Assembly: GCA_002477565.1 (NCBI GenBank)
Contig: DLQL01000007.1
Coordinates: forward strand, 1 to 26,606
DNA: 26,606 bases
Direction of reading: 5' to 3'
From: Flavobacteriaceae bacterium UBA7433
GTDB lineage: Bacteria > Bacteroidota > Bacteroidia > Flavobacteriales > Flavobacteriaceae
In this document: positions 15,472 to 23,246 of the stretch, in pieces
How positions within the stretch are numbered: position 1 is the stretch's first letter
Layout: every line of letters starts with the position of its first letter
Position numbers and translations under genes: made by a program
Notes under the pieces: model-generated
Seen by the model: only the letters and a program-made list of their open reading frames with translations
Told to the model about the DNA's origin: nothing
Database searches by the model: none

Positions 15472-16533
15472 TCAAAGAACAGCCTCCATAGTCTTGCATT
15501 TGGAAACCGTTTCTTCCCATTCGTGTTCGGCATTACTTTTGGCGGTGATTCCTCCACCTATATATAGTTTTAGGGTCTTCGAAGTATCTCTTTCCAAACA
15601 ACGCAAGTTCACGTACAAGGCTGTTTGGGAATCGACATTCAATTCACCAAAAAATCCCGTGTAATAGGATCGGTCAAACTTTTCATTTTTCAGAATAAAT
15701 GCCTTTGCTTTTTCTCTTGGGTAACCACAAACTGCTGGTGTAGGATGCAACGTAGCAATGATTTCTGACAGGCCTTTGTCGGCATCCAAAGTCCCTGAAA
15801 TGGCAGTTTTCAAATGCAAAAGAGCTCCTGCTCTTACCGTATGTGTTTCAGAAACAGAGCAGCTAGTGACCGATTTTTTTAGATTGGCAACCACATAATC
15901 GGTCACCAACTTTTGTTCTTCCAACTCCTTTGCTCCCCAAGTGACCTCCGCCCCCACTTCAAAGGTTTGTGTCCCTGCCAATGACATGGTGTGAAAATTG
16001 GTCTCTTTGACTTCTAAAAGAAGTTCAGGACTGGCGCCCATCCACAAACCAACTTTGGGATGGTACCAGACATAAGAGGTTGCATTTGGATAGTGCAAGA
16101 GCAAGCGCTGGAATACTTTTAAAAAATTAAAATCGGGAAAAGAGATGGTTTTGGAACGGGCAATCACGACCTTAGAAACAGCAGCATTGTCTAAAAATTC
16201 TTTGGTCTTATTGACAAGTTCCAAGTGTTCTTGTTGATGGGAAGTGCTTTCAGGAAAAACTTTGCTTTTTTCAAAAGCAACTTTTTCCAGGTCTTCCTCA
16301 GCAAAGGGCACTTCCATAGCTGTGTGTCTTGGGAAAAAGACAGGAGCTTGTTCGGAATCAAAAGGAGCAAAAACAAAACCTTCCTCTGTATAGTCCTTGA
16401 CCAAATGCAATTGGGCGTCTTTCTGAAATACCGCTTTTACCGTGTTTTGATTGGCTATTTTGTAGGCTACAAACGGAAGTTGTTCTGCAAACGACTCTTT
16501 GAGTTTTTCAAATAAAAAAGGTGCTGTTGCCAA
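15472..16533 (-). CDS. menF: Isochorismate synthase MenF
   Basis: Converts chorismate to isochorismate, the first committed step of menaquinone synthesis. The chorismate-binding fold has the expected SKVVIARSK (general base Lys121), MGASPELLLEV (Glu170), TLHPTPAVCGYPREKA, and the closing YIGGGITAKSNAEHEWEET. Length (353) is shorter than E. coli MenF (about 430) because the N-terminal part is reduced, which I consider normal for this phylum. No ATG or GTG is available near the N-terminus; the start is most likely the TTG at 16533, giving (M)ATAPFLFEKLKESF. It lies 12 bases after the menI stop and in the same frame. Siderophore or salicylate roles are unlikely given the men neighbours. Confidence 0.95.
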   Translation of the reverse strand: MATAPFLFEKLKESFAEQLPFVAYKIANQNTVKAVFQKDAQLHLVKDYTEEGFVFAPFDSEQAPVFFPRHTAMEVPFAEEDLEKVAFEKSKVFPESTSHQQEHLELVNKTKEFLDNAAVSKVVIARSKTISFPDFNFLKVFQRLLLHYPNATSYVWYHPKVGLWMGASPELLLEVKETNFHTMSLAGTQTFEVGAEVTWGAKELEEQKLVTDYVVANLKKSVTSCSVSETHTVRAGALLHLKTAISGTLDADKGLSEIIATLHPTPAVCGYPREKAKAFILKNEKFDRSYYTGFFGELNVDSQTALYVNLRCLERDTSKTLKLYIGGGITAKSNAEHEWEETVSKCKTMEAVL

Positions 16534-16545
16534 TAGAAATGTGAA

Positions 16546-16968
16546 TTATTGAATTGTTTTGGGCAAAACAATATTGGTCAATTTACAAAAAGAAACCATC
16601 GCTCCATCACTGTCTGTGACTTCGATTTTCCATAGATGTGTGGTTTTTCCCTTATGAAGAATGGTTGCAGTAGCTGTCACCATGCCTTCTTTTTTACTTT
16701 TTAAATGATTGGCGGTGATCTCGATCCCTTTGACGATATAAGCCGCAGTGTCAATAAACATATGGGAAGCAGCACTGCCTACACTTTCTGCCAAAGCCAC
16801 TGTGGCGCCACCATGAAGCAGACCCATCGGCTGGTGTACTTTGGAATTGATCGGCATGGTAGCTACCAAATAGTCTTCTCCCACATCGGTATAGGTTATG
16901 GCCAAAGTTTCCATCAACGTATTTTTGGTGATGGTATTGAGGGCCTTGAGTTTTTGTGATTTGTCCAT
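16546..16968 (-). CDS. menI: 1,4-dihydroxy-2-naphthoyl-CoA thioesterase MenI (hotdog fold, PaaI-like)
   Basis: A 140-residue hotdog-fold thioesterase. Residues 45-65 read HQPMGLLHGGATVALAES, very like E. coli MenI/YdiI, and catalytic Glu61 is in place. The later segments GIEITANHLKSKKEG and THLWKIEVTD also follow YdiI closely. It should hydrolyse DHNA-CoA to DHNA before prenylation by MenA. The assignment rests on this resemblance plus its position: it overlaps no other function, stands 12 bases before menF, and menB and menD are close by. A generic PaaI/phenylacetyl-CoA role is the main alternative but no paa genes are present. The ATG at 16968 is the natural start. Confidence 0.87.
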   Translation of the reverse strand: MDKSQKLKALNTITKNTLMETLAITYTDVGEDYLVATMPINSKVHQPMGLLHGGATVALAESVGSAASHMFIDTAAYIVKGIEITANHLKSKKEGMVTATATILHKGKTTHLWKIEVTDSDGAMVSFCKLTNIVLPKTIQ

Positions 16969-17008
16969 AAAATACTATTGAACTGTAAAAATACAACTTC
17001 CTCAGCAA

Positions 17009-17026
17009 TCCTTTTGCTCAAAAGGA
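17009..17026. promoter_or_regulatory. Palindromic operator candidate upstream of menI
   Basis: TCCTTTTG-CT-CAAAAGGA is a perfect 8+8 inverted repeat with a 2-base centre. It covers the place where the menI -33 element should be (the -7-like box TATTTTTA is at 16986-16993) and no TTG is present at normal spacing. A bound regulator is plausible but its identity is unknown. Confidence 0.35.
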
Positions 17027-17248
17027 ATCGAATTTCTTCTTTTGTAACTTTTCTTCACAAAAAAGGTGGACTCACTTGCAAACAGCAAGCCCAACCATTT
17101 TAGGGGTCAACCGCTTAATACATCCCTCGGATACGTAAAAAAAAAGCGATACAATCCACAAAAATGCGGATATTTGAGACTCCTATATTTTGGGGTTGCA
17201 GTGGGTTTTATTTTTAAATTAAAATTAGATTTCTTAGAATGTATCGAG

Positions 17249-17256
17249 TATTTTTG
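17249..17256 (+). promoter_or_regulatory. Putative -7 box for the pRiA4b ORF-3-like gene
   Basis: TATTTTTG is a full TAnnTTTG match 22 bases upstream of the ATG at 17279. The -33 region has TTA rather than TTG at 21 bases. Confidence 0.5.
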
Positions 17257-17278
17257 CAAAGAACCAAAGACCTAAATT

Positions 17279-17788
17279 ATGGTATTTAAAATCAGAATTG
17301 TACTTGACTTGAAAAAGGATGTCATTCGTACGATTGCAATTGATGCGAGCAGTACACTTGAAGAGTTGCACAATACGATTGCCCATGTCTTTGGTTTTAA
17401 CGGCCAACAAATGGCTTCTTTCTACAGAACAGATGACGAGTGGACACAAGGAGAAGAGATTCCTCTCATTTCCATGGACGAAAGTCCGAAGGCCCTTTGC
17501 ATGTCCAACACTACAATCGATCAAAACATAGAGTCGGTTGGAGAAAAAATGATCTATGTCTACGACTTTTTGGAGATGTGGACCTTTTTTGTGGAACTGA
17601 TTGCGGTTGTTGAGAAATCGGATGATGCCTTGCCCAAATTGGTTCTTTCCATCGGCGATGTCCCTGAAAAAGCCCCCGAAAAAGAGTTCAAAGCTTCAAG
17701 AGACACTTTTGAAGACGACACCTACGGAGCTGAAGAAGGCTTTGGAGATATGGAAAATTTGGACGACATCGATTTTGACCTCTACTAA
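17279..17788 (+). CDS. Plasmid pRiA4b ORF-3-like family protein
   Basis: A 169-residue protein whose first 120 residues follow the PRiA4_ORF3 family: an N-terminal beta strand pair (VFKIRIVLDLKKDVIRTIAID), the stretch LEELHNTIAHVFGFNGQQMASFY, and YVYDFLEMWTFFVELIAV, which matches the family's usual YxYDFGDxWxHxIxL-type segment. The tail from about residue 130 is strongly acidic and probably disordered. The molecular function is unknown; the family is found on plasmids and near mobile elements but is also a common chromosomal gene in Bacteroidota, as here. No transposase or integrase is nearby. It has its own promoter box and faces the kinase-like gene. Confidence 0.85.
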   Translation: MVFKIRIVLDLKKDVIRTIAIDASSTLEELHNTIAHVFGFNGQQMASFYRTDDEWTQGEEIPLISMDESPKALCMSNTTIDQNIESVGEKMIYVYDFLEMWTFFVELIAVVEKSDDALPKLVLSIGDVPEKAPEKEFKASRDTFEDDTYGAEEGFGDMENLDDIDFDLY

Positions 17789-17848
17789 ACCCATCCCCAA
17801 ACCATTTTTTTGAGCGTAAAAATTTGTTTGACCTCATTTTTGCTCAAC

Positions 17849-18910
17849 TCAATGGATCACGTAGTGGTTGACATTTTCATAATTTCGAACTACAAAATCA
17901 AATGCAACTCTCAAGATTGCTCCCATATTTTTACAGGTTTTAAACCTTTTGTCTTTGGTGTAATCGAAAAGGTCCTTTCGAAGTCTTTTCACTTTTTCTT
18001 CAGACGATATTTCGTCTTCTGACATGCACTCTAGTAAAAAATTGATGCGGTCTTGCACCCGAATGATTCGCTTTGAAATAGCAGACCGTTCCTCGATTTT
18101 ATATTGTTGAATCGATTCCTCCCTCAAATTGTTGTGAACCATTTCCACAAACTTGCCATTTTCCTTTAAAAATTGCGGCATGTATACTTTGACTCTTCCC
18201 TCATAAGACTGTTGGTCAAAGTCAATGGCCCTGATTCGAAATTGAACCTGATCAAAATCGTGGGTGGGCACAATGACATAGTTGTAAGAACGCATGTCTC
18301 CCAAAAGGCGAAGTAGGCAACGTTCATTGAATTTTACAAATTCCTTTGCCAATTGTTTTTGATCTCTGGAAGAAAAATCTTCATAGCCTTCGCTCATAAA
18401 TACATCTCCAGGAATTCCCTGTATGTGTTCTTCCACCAAGGTGTCTTTGTGCACTAAAAAATTGATGCGATCTGGAGACAAAAGGTGCTCAATTTCTAAG
18501 CCGTATACTCGAGATGCATCTGCGCGTTTGATGTACATGTACATGTAATTGTCATTCAACACATTTCGAATTTTGATGCGGAAAGGTTTGGAATTCCCAA
18601 ATGTACAATAGTCAATTGCATCCACATTTAGGTATGGCAAGGAGCCGTCACTTCCATCTGCATGGAGAATGGTGTAGATTTTTTTCAAACTCAAATCGAT
18701 CTCATCTCTTTCGTATTCCTTGTAATACACTCGAATCCACAAGGTGTCTGCTCCCGTTTTGTCAAAGACCTCAACCGAACCAGAATAACGCAACAAATCG
18801 TCGTAAAAAACTGGCATCAATACATTCCTGCTGTACTGTGTCAAGTAGGTGCTCAGTTTTTTGCTGATCGGAAAACTTGGCTTTTTTTTAGAGATTAACT
18901 TTTCTTGCAT
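17849..18910 (-). CDS. Uncharacterised protein with a probable kinase-like (PKL/APH) fold
   Basis: 353 residues, no signal peptide or membrane helix; no named family recognised. The order of conserved-looking positions fits a protein-kinase-like fold: strand pairs around 95-125, an Ala-Ile-Lys-like lysine in YIKRAD (Lys128), a helix-C-like glutamate in YGLEIEHLL (Glu139 or Glu141), a hinge in LVEEHIQGIPGD, a catalytic-loop-like LGDMRSYNYVIV (Asp205, Asn210, the D+5=N spacing of kinases and aminoglycoside phosphotransferases), and a DFG-like RAIDFDQQ (Asp230/Asp232) 25 residues later. Residues 265-353 are helical and charged. The ATG at 18910 is preferred; the frame extends three codons to a TTG. 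Substrate unknown. A pseudokinase or nucleotide-binding protein is also possible. It converges with the pRiA4b-like gene. Confidence 0.85.
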   Translation of the reverse strand: MQEKLISKKKPSFPISKKLSTYLTQYSRNVLMPVFYDDLLRYSGSVEVFDKTGADTLWIRVYYKEYERDEIDLSLKKIYTILHADGSDGSLPYLNVDAIDYCTFGNSKPFRIKIRNVLNDNYMYMYIKRADASRVYGLEIEHLLSPDRINFLVHKDTLVEEHIQGIPGDVFMSEGYEDFSSRDQKQLAKEFVKFNERCLLRLLGDMRSYNYVIVPTHDFDQVQFRIRAIDFDQQSYEGRVKVYMPQFLKENGKFVEMVHNNLREESIQQYKIEERSAISKRIIRVQDRINFLLECMSEDEISSEEKVKRLRKDLFDYTKDKRFKTCKNMGAILRVAFDFVVRNYENVNHYVIH

Positions 18911-18960
18911 AAAATTCAACGGGATAAGATGTCAATAAAAATTGTAGAATGCTACAAATT

Positions 18961-18968
18961 CAAATTTA
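18961..18968 (-). promoter_or_regulatory. Putative -7 box for the kinase-like gene
   Basis: TAAATTTG on the minus strand matches TAnnTTTG about 50 bases upstream of the ATG; the nearest TTG is only 12 bases further up. The leader between box and ATG contains a small hairpin, TTGTAG-AATG-CTACAA (18942-18957). Confidence 0.35.
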
Positions 18969-19017
18969 GGGTAAAAAAACCAAAATCTCCCTTTTTAAAC
19001 GCAGCGGAAAATAAGGC

Positions 19018-19048
19018 AAAAAAAAACGAAGGTCGCAAGACCCTCGTT
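19018..19048 (-). terminator. Rho-independent terminator of trxA
   Basis: On the minus strand AACGAGGGTC-TTGC-GACCTTCGTT forms a 10-bp stem with one G-U pair and a tetraloop, followed directly by a run of T (complement of the A-tract 19018-19026). It begins 27 bases past the trxA stop and is the clearest terminator in the window. Confidence 0.9.
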
Positions 19049-19075
19049 TCTCTGTTTTATTTCAAAGCAAAACAC

Positions 19076-19393
19076 CTACAAAACTGCATCGATCTTTGCT
19101 GCATAGGTCGCTTTGGGAGCAACACCTACTTGCTTGTCTACCACTTCACCGTCTTTGAACAAAAGGACCGTTGGAATGTTGCGCACACCGTATTTGGCAG
19201 CAAATTCTTGGTTGTTGTCTACATCTACTTTTCCGACAACAGCCTTGCCCGAATAATCGTTGCTCAAATCTTCGATGATGGGGCCCACCATTCTACAGGG
19301 TCCACACCAAGTTGCCCAAAAATCAACCAATACAGGTTGAGCGGATTTCAATACGACTTCTTCAAAGGTTGCGTCTGTAATTTCTAATGCCAT
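19076..19393 (-). CDS. trxA: Thioredoxin
   Basis: A cytoplasmic thiol-disulfide reductant, 105 residues, with the active site WCGPC (Cys30, Cys33), the buried Asp24, and cis-Pro74 in RNIPT. The rest (FWATWCGPCRMVGP, VDVDNNQEFAAKYGV, LLFKDGEVVDKQVG) is textbook thioredoxin. There is no signal peptide, so it acts in the cytoplasm. It stands alone as a transcription unit between its own promoter box and a strong terminator. With BshC in the same window it belongs to the cell's thiol network, although the genes are not linked in an operon. Confidence 0.97.
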   Translation of the reverse strand: MALEITDATFEEVVLKSAQPVLVDFWATWCGPCRMVGPIIEDLSNDYSGKAVVGKVDVDNNQEFAAKYGVRNIPTVLLFKDGEVVDKQVGVAPKATYAAKIDAVL

Positions 19394-19429
19394 AATATTT
19401 TTTTTAAATTTCTATTGAGTTATCACTTA

Positions 19430-19456
19430 CAAAAGTAATCAAATAAACGAATCCAA
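19430..19456 (-). promoter_or_regulatory. Putative promoter of trxA
   Basis: On the minus strand TTG (19456-19454), 16 bases, then TACTTTTG (19437-19430), a full TAnnTTTG match. The leader would be about 30 bases. The spacer is one base under the usual range. Confidence 0.55.
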
Positions 19457-19511
19457 ACTTCCTGTTCAAATCACTTTTTCTTATAGCCCTATTTGCCCAA
19501 TTGATGCCGTA

Positions 19512-20471
19512 CTAAAAAACCTCTTTCGCAATTTTGACAATGTTGTCGGATTTTCCCATGGAATAGTAATGTACTGTGGGGACTCCAAAAGCGATCAACT
19601 CCTTGCTCTGTTGGATAGCCCATTCAATTCCTACCTGGCGAATAGACAGGCGATCTCCCTTGCAAGCAAGCACCGATTTTTCCAGGGACAAAGGCAAATC
19701 CAAACTGAAAACTTTTGGAAGAATCTGAAGGTGTCTTTCAACTGCGATGGGCTTGATGCCCGGAATGATAGGGATGTCAATACCGATGTTTCTGGCGGCC
19801 GCCACAAAATCAATGTATTTTTGATTGTCAAAAAACATCTGAGTGACCACATAGTCCGCCCCTGCTGCTACCTTTTCTTTCAAACGCAGCAAGTCCGATT
19901 CCAAACTGGGAGACTCAAAGTGCTTTTCGGGATATCCAGCCACACCGATACAGAAATTTGGTTTGTGGGGAGTTTCGATGGTTTCGTGTAAAAATTTACC
20001 CGTATTCAAATCGGAGATTTGTGACACCAACTCCGTTGCGTAATGATTTCCTCCTGAAACGGGAGAAAATTGCTGTTCGTGTTTCATCGAGTCCCCACGA
20101 AGTGCCATTACGTTGTCTATCCCTAAATAATGACAATCCACCAAAACATACTCGGTTTCCTCTCGTGTAAAACCACCACACAAGACATGTGGCACAGGGT
20201 CCACGTCGTATTTGTGTTTCAACGAAGCACAAATACCAACCGTCCCCGGACGCATACGCGTTACTTTGCGCTCCAACAACCCATTGCCTTTGTCGAGGTA
20301 CACATATTCCTCTCTCGAAGTGGTAACATCGATAAAAGGAGGCTTGAATTCCATCAAAGGATCGATGTTGTCGTACAACTTTTGAATGTTTTGTCCTTTT
20401 ACAGGAGGTACGATTTCAAATGAAAACAAGGTGTTTCCTTGGGCGTTTTTTATGTGATCTGTTACTTTCAT
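19512..20471 (-). CDS. metF: Methylenetetrahydrofolate reductase MetF
   Basis: Flavoenzyme that reduces 5,10-methylene-THF to 5-methyl-THF, the methyl donor used by MetH just upstream. The TIM-barrel protein has FSFEIVPPVKGQNIQKLY with the catalytic Glu of the SFEIxPP motif, GIDNVMALRGD, FCIGVAGYPEKH, ADYVVTQMFFDNQKY and PIIPGIKPI, all diagnostic. Length (319) is slightly longer than E. coli MetF (296). The ATG at 20471 is 40 bases past the stop of the larger metH gene, with no promoter or terminator between, so it is the third gene of the S-box-controlled operon. Confidence 0.97.
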   Translation of the reverse strand: MKVTDHIKNAQGNTLFSFEIVPPVKGQNIQKLYDNIDPLMEFKPPFIDVTTSREEYVYLDKGNGLLERKVTRMRPGTVGICASLKHKYDVDPVPHVLCGGFTREETEYVLVDCHYLGIDNVMALRGDSMKHEQQFSPVSGGNHYATELVSQISDLNTGKFLHETIETPHKPNFCIGVAGYPEKHFESPSLESDLLRLKEKVAAGADYVVTQMFFDNQKYIDFVAAARNIGIDIPIIPGIKPIAVERHLQILPKVFSLDLPLSLEKSVLACKGDRLSIRQVGIEWAIQQSKELIAFGVPTVHYYSMGKSDNIVKIAKEVF

Positions 20472-20511
20472 TTCTCTTTTCTGATTTGAGTTTTTGAATG
20501 TCTTTTCAAAA

Positions 20512-23202
20512 CTACTCGTTTAAATTTGGTTGCAACCAACGTTCTGCTACTTCTTTTGTAAACCCTCTTCGTTTGGCAAAGTCATGTACCTGCTCTTTGG
20601 TGATTTTTCCCAAACCAAAATAGCGAGATTGGGTGTGGGAAAAGTACAAACCTGAAACGGAAGCTGTTGGCCACATGGCCAAGCTCTCGGTCAGCGTTAC
20701 ACCGATGTTTTTTTCTACATCTAACAAACGCCAAAGGGTCCGTTTTTCAGTATGGTCTGGACAAGCAGGATATCCTGGTGCAGGACGAATTCCTTGGTAT
20801 TCCTCGCGAATCAAATCTTCATTCGATAAATTCTCAGCGGAAGCATAGCCCCAAAACTCTTTTCGAACTTTGTCGTGTAAATACTCTGCAAATGCTTCTG
20901 CGAAACGATCTCCCAAAGCTTTGACCATGATGCTGTTGTAATCGTCTAAGTCTTCTTTGTATTTTTCTGCTATTTCTTCAACACCAAACCCCGTAGTTAC
21001 ACAAAAACCTCCTATATAATCTTGCAAGCCTGTTTCTTTTGGGGCTACAAAATCTGCCAAAGCAATATTTGGTTTCCCTGCTCCTTTTTTAGATTGCTGA
21101 CGTAAGGTCAAGATGGTTTCAAGAACCTCCGTTCTATTTGCATCTGTATATACTTCTATATCATCAGCGTTTTCTTTTGTATTGGCAGCAAACAATCCAT
21201 AGACCGCTTTTGCTGTAAACCATTTTTCATCTAAAATACGAGTCAACATTTCCGTTGCATCTTTAAACAACTCAGATGCCTGCTCCCCTACTACGGCATC
21301 TGTTAATATTGCGGGATACTTTCCATGCAATTCCCAAGATTGAAAAAAGGGTGTCCAGTCTAAATAAGGTACGAGTTCGTTAAAATCTAAATCCTCCATT
21401 ACCGCTACTCCTAATTTCTTAGGTTTGTATAGATTCTCAGCATTCCAATCGATTTTAAATTTATTCGCCCTTGCTTCTTCTAGTGGCAGGTACACTTTTT
21501 TACGAGCACGGTTTAAATATCCGTCACGTAACTTGTCATATTCTCCATAGGTTTCTTTTAGGAATTCTCCACAGGTATTTTCATTGATCAAAGTACTCAC
21601 TACAGGTACCGACCTAGAAGCATCTAAAACATGTACAACTCCATGATCGTATTGCTCAGCAATCTTTACAGCCGTATGGGCCCTTGAAGTAGTAGCACCT
21701 CCAATCAACAAAGGAATTTCAAAACCCAACCGCTTCATTTCTTTCGCGACATGAACCATTTCGTCCAAAGAAGGGGTGATTAAGCCACTCAAACCTATGA
21801 CATCTACCTGATGTTTTTGAGCTTCTTCTAATATTTTTTCGGGCGGCACCATGACCCCCAAATCTACAATCTCATAATTGTTACAGGCCAAGACGACACC
21901 TACGATGTTTTTACCAATATCGTGGACATCTCCTTTGACCGTTGCCAACAAGACTTTTCCTTGTGCTCTTGAATTTTCGTCTTTTTCTGCTTCGATAAAA
22001 GGCATCAAATGGGCCACCGCTTTTTTCATGACACGTGCCGATTTGACGACTTGTGGCAAAAACATTTTCCCTTCGCCAAACAAGTCCCCCACAACACCCA
22101 TTCCAATCATCAAATTAACTTCGATCACTTCCAAGGGTTTTGAAGCCAAGAGACGTGCTTCTTCAACGTCTTCTATGATAAATGTATCCAATCCTTTGAC
22201 CAGTGAGTGTGTGATTCGGTCTTGCAACTGTTTCTCTCTCCATTCCAATTGCTGTACTTGGGTTTTGACAACACCTTTGACAGAGTCAGCAAAATCTAGA
22301 AGTCGCTCGGTGGCATCGGCTCTTCTGTCGAGAATGACATCTTCGACATGTTCCAACAACTCTTTTGGAATATCGTCGTAAACTTCTAACATGGAAGGGT
22401 TTACAATCCCCATGTTCATGCCTTTTTGGATGGCATGGTACAAAAACGCGGAATGCATGGCTTCTCGAACGGTGTTGTTTCCTCGAAAAGAAAACGACAC
22501 ATTGCTCACACCCCCACTCACACTGGCATTTGTCAGATGGCACCGCACCCAATGGGTCGCTTCGATAAAATCAATGGCATTGCGGCGGTGTTCTTCCATC
22601 CCGGTTGCAACAGGGAAAATATTCAAATCAAAAATGATGTCCTCGGAAGGAAAACCGAGTTCGTTCACCATGATGTTGTAGGACCTTTGGGCAATCTCAC
22701 AACGACGTTCGTAATTGTCTGCTTGCCCGACTTCGTCAAAGGCCATTACAATGACAGCGGCTCCATACCGTTTTAAGAGTTTTACTTGATGCCGAAAAAC
22801 GTCTTCCCCTTCTTTTAAGGAAATGGAATTGACCACACATTTTCCTTGCACTACCTGCAGGCCTGCTTCAATGATCTCCCATTTGGAACTGTCGATCATA
22901 ATGGGGACACGAGAGATGTCCGGTTCTGCCATGATCAAGTGCAAAAAGCGCACCATGGCTTCTTTCCCGTCAATCATTCCATCGTCCATGTTAATGTCGA
23001 TGATTTGAGCACCCCCTTCTACTTGTTCTCTTGCAATGGCGAGTGCCTCGTCGTACTTTTCTTCTTTGATCAAACGAAGAAACTTACGAGAGCCTGCCAC
23101 ATTGGTTCGTTCTCCTATATTTATAAAGTTGCTTTGTGGATTTAAAACCAAGGGTTCTAGTCCAGACAACTTTAGATATTTTGTTTGTTTGATCGCTTGC
23201 AT
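20512..23202 (-). CDS. metH: Cobalamin-dependent methionine synthase, folate/B12/AdoMet-activation part
   Basis: The larger part of a split MetH, 896 residues, which transfers the methyl group of methyl-THF to homocysteine through cobalamin. Domains in order: pterin-binding barrel (about 20-300; NFINIGERTNVAGSRKF, IDINMDDGMIDG, IMIDSSKWE), the B12 helical cap (about 310-405), the B12-binding Rossmann domain with GDVHDIGKNIVG and cobalt ligand His427, and the AdoMet reactivation domain (about 570-896) with RPAPGYPACPDH. The homocysteine-binding domain is missing and is encoded by the gene 44 bases upstream. Splitting MetH this way is common in Bacteroidota, and both parts look intact with no sign of a recent frameshift. 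It depends on B12 supply, for which no gene is in view. Confidence 0.97.
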   Translation of the reverse strand: MQAIKQTKYLKLSGLEPLVLNPQSNFINIGERTNVAGSRKFLRLIKEEKYDEALAIAREQVEGGAQIIDINMDDGMIDGKEAMVRFLHLIMAEPDISRVPIMIDSSKWEIIEAGLQVVQGKCVVNSISLKEGEDVFRHQVKLLKRYGAAVIVMAFDEVGQADNYERRCEIAQRSYNIMVNELGFPSEDIIFDLNIFPVATGMEEHRRNAIDFIEATHWVRCHLTNASVSGGVSNVSFSFRGNNTVREAMHSAFLYHAIQKGMNMGIVNPSMLEVYDDIPKELLEHVEDVILDRRADATERLLDFADSVKGVVKTQVQQLEWREKQLQDRITHSLVKGLDTFIIEDVEEARLLASKPLEVIEVNLMIGMGVVGDLFGEGKMFLPQVVKSARVMKKAVAHLMPFIEAEKDENSRAQGKVLLATVKGDVHDIGKNIVGVVLACNNYEIVDLGVMVPPEKILEEAQKHQVDVIGLSGLITPSLDEMVHVAKEMKRLGFEIPLLIGGATTSRAHTAVKIAEQYDHGVVHVLDASRSVPVVSTLINENTCGEFLKETYGEYDKLRDGYLNRARKKVYLPLEEARANKFKIDWNAENLYKPKKLGVAVMEDLDFNELVPYLDWTPFFQSWELHGKYPAILTDAVVGEQASELFKDATEMLTRILDEKWFTAKAVYGLFAANTKENADDIEVYTDANRTEVLETILTLRQQSKKGAGKPNIALADFVAPKETGLQDYIGGFCVTTGFGVEEIAEKYKEDLDDYNSIMVKALGDRFAEAFAEYLHDKVRKEFWGYASAENLSNEDLIREEYQGIRPAPGYPACPDHTEKRTLWRLLDVEKNIGVTLTESLAMWPTASVSGLYFSHTQSRYFGLGKITKEQVHDFAKRRGFTKEVAERWLQPNLNE

Positions 23203-23246
23203 GCTGTATTTGATATTATCTATCTTTTCGTATCAATTGCTTTCTA

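Larger units (their letters stand above)
16969..17278. other. Divergent intergenic region between menI and the pRiA4b ORF-3-like gene
   Basis: About 310 bases with no supportable gene. It holds a one-mismatch -7 box for menI (TATTTTTA, 16986-16993, minus), an interrupted palindrome at 17009-17026, and a perfect -7 box for the plus-strand gene at 17249-17256. I see nothing recognisable in 17030-17240, which is A/T-rich with short stop-broken frames. Confidence 0.6.

Noticed and set aside
17812..17848. GAGC...GCTC inverted repeat between converging genes as a terminator
   Set aside because: The arms are unequal (GAGCGTAAAAAT against ATTTTTGCTC) and there is no T-run after the stem.
21878..22381. 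Plus-strand open frame of 167 codons
   Set aside because: It lies entirely antisense to the well-supported metH gene and shows no domain resemblance.
23203..23246. A frameshift or recent break separating the two metH genes
   Set aside because: Both parts have complete domains with proper ends and a 44-base spacer; split MetH is common in this phylum.
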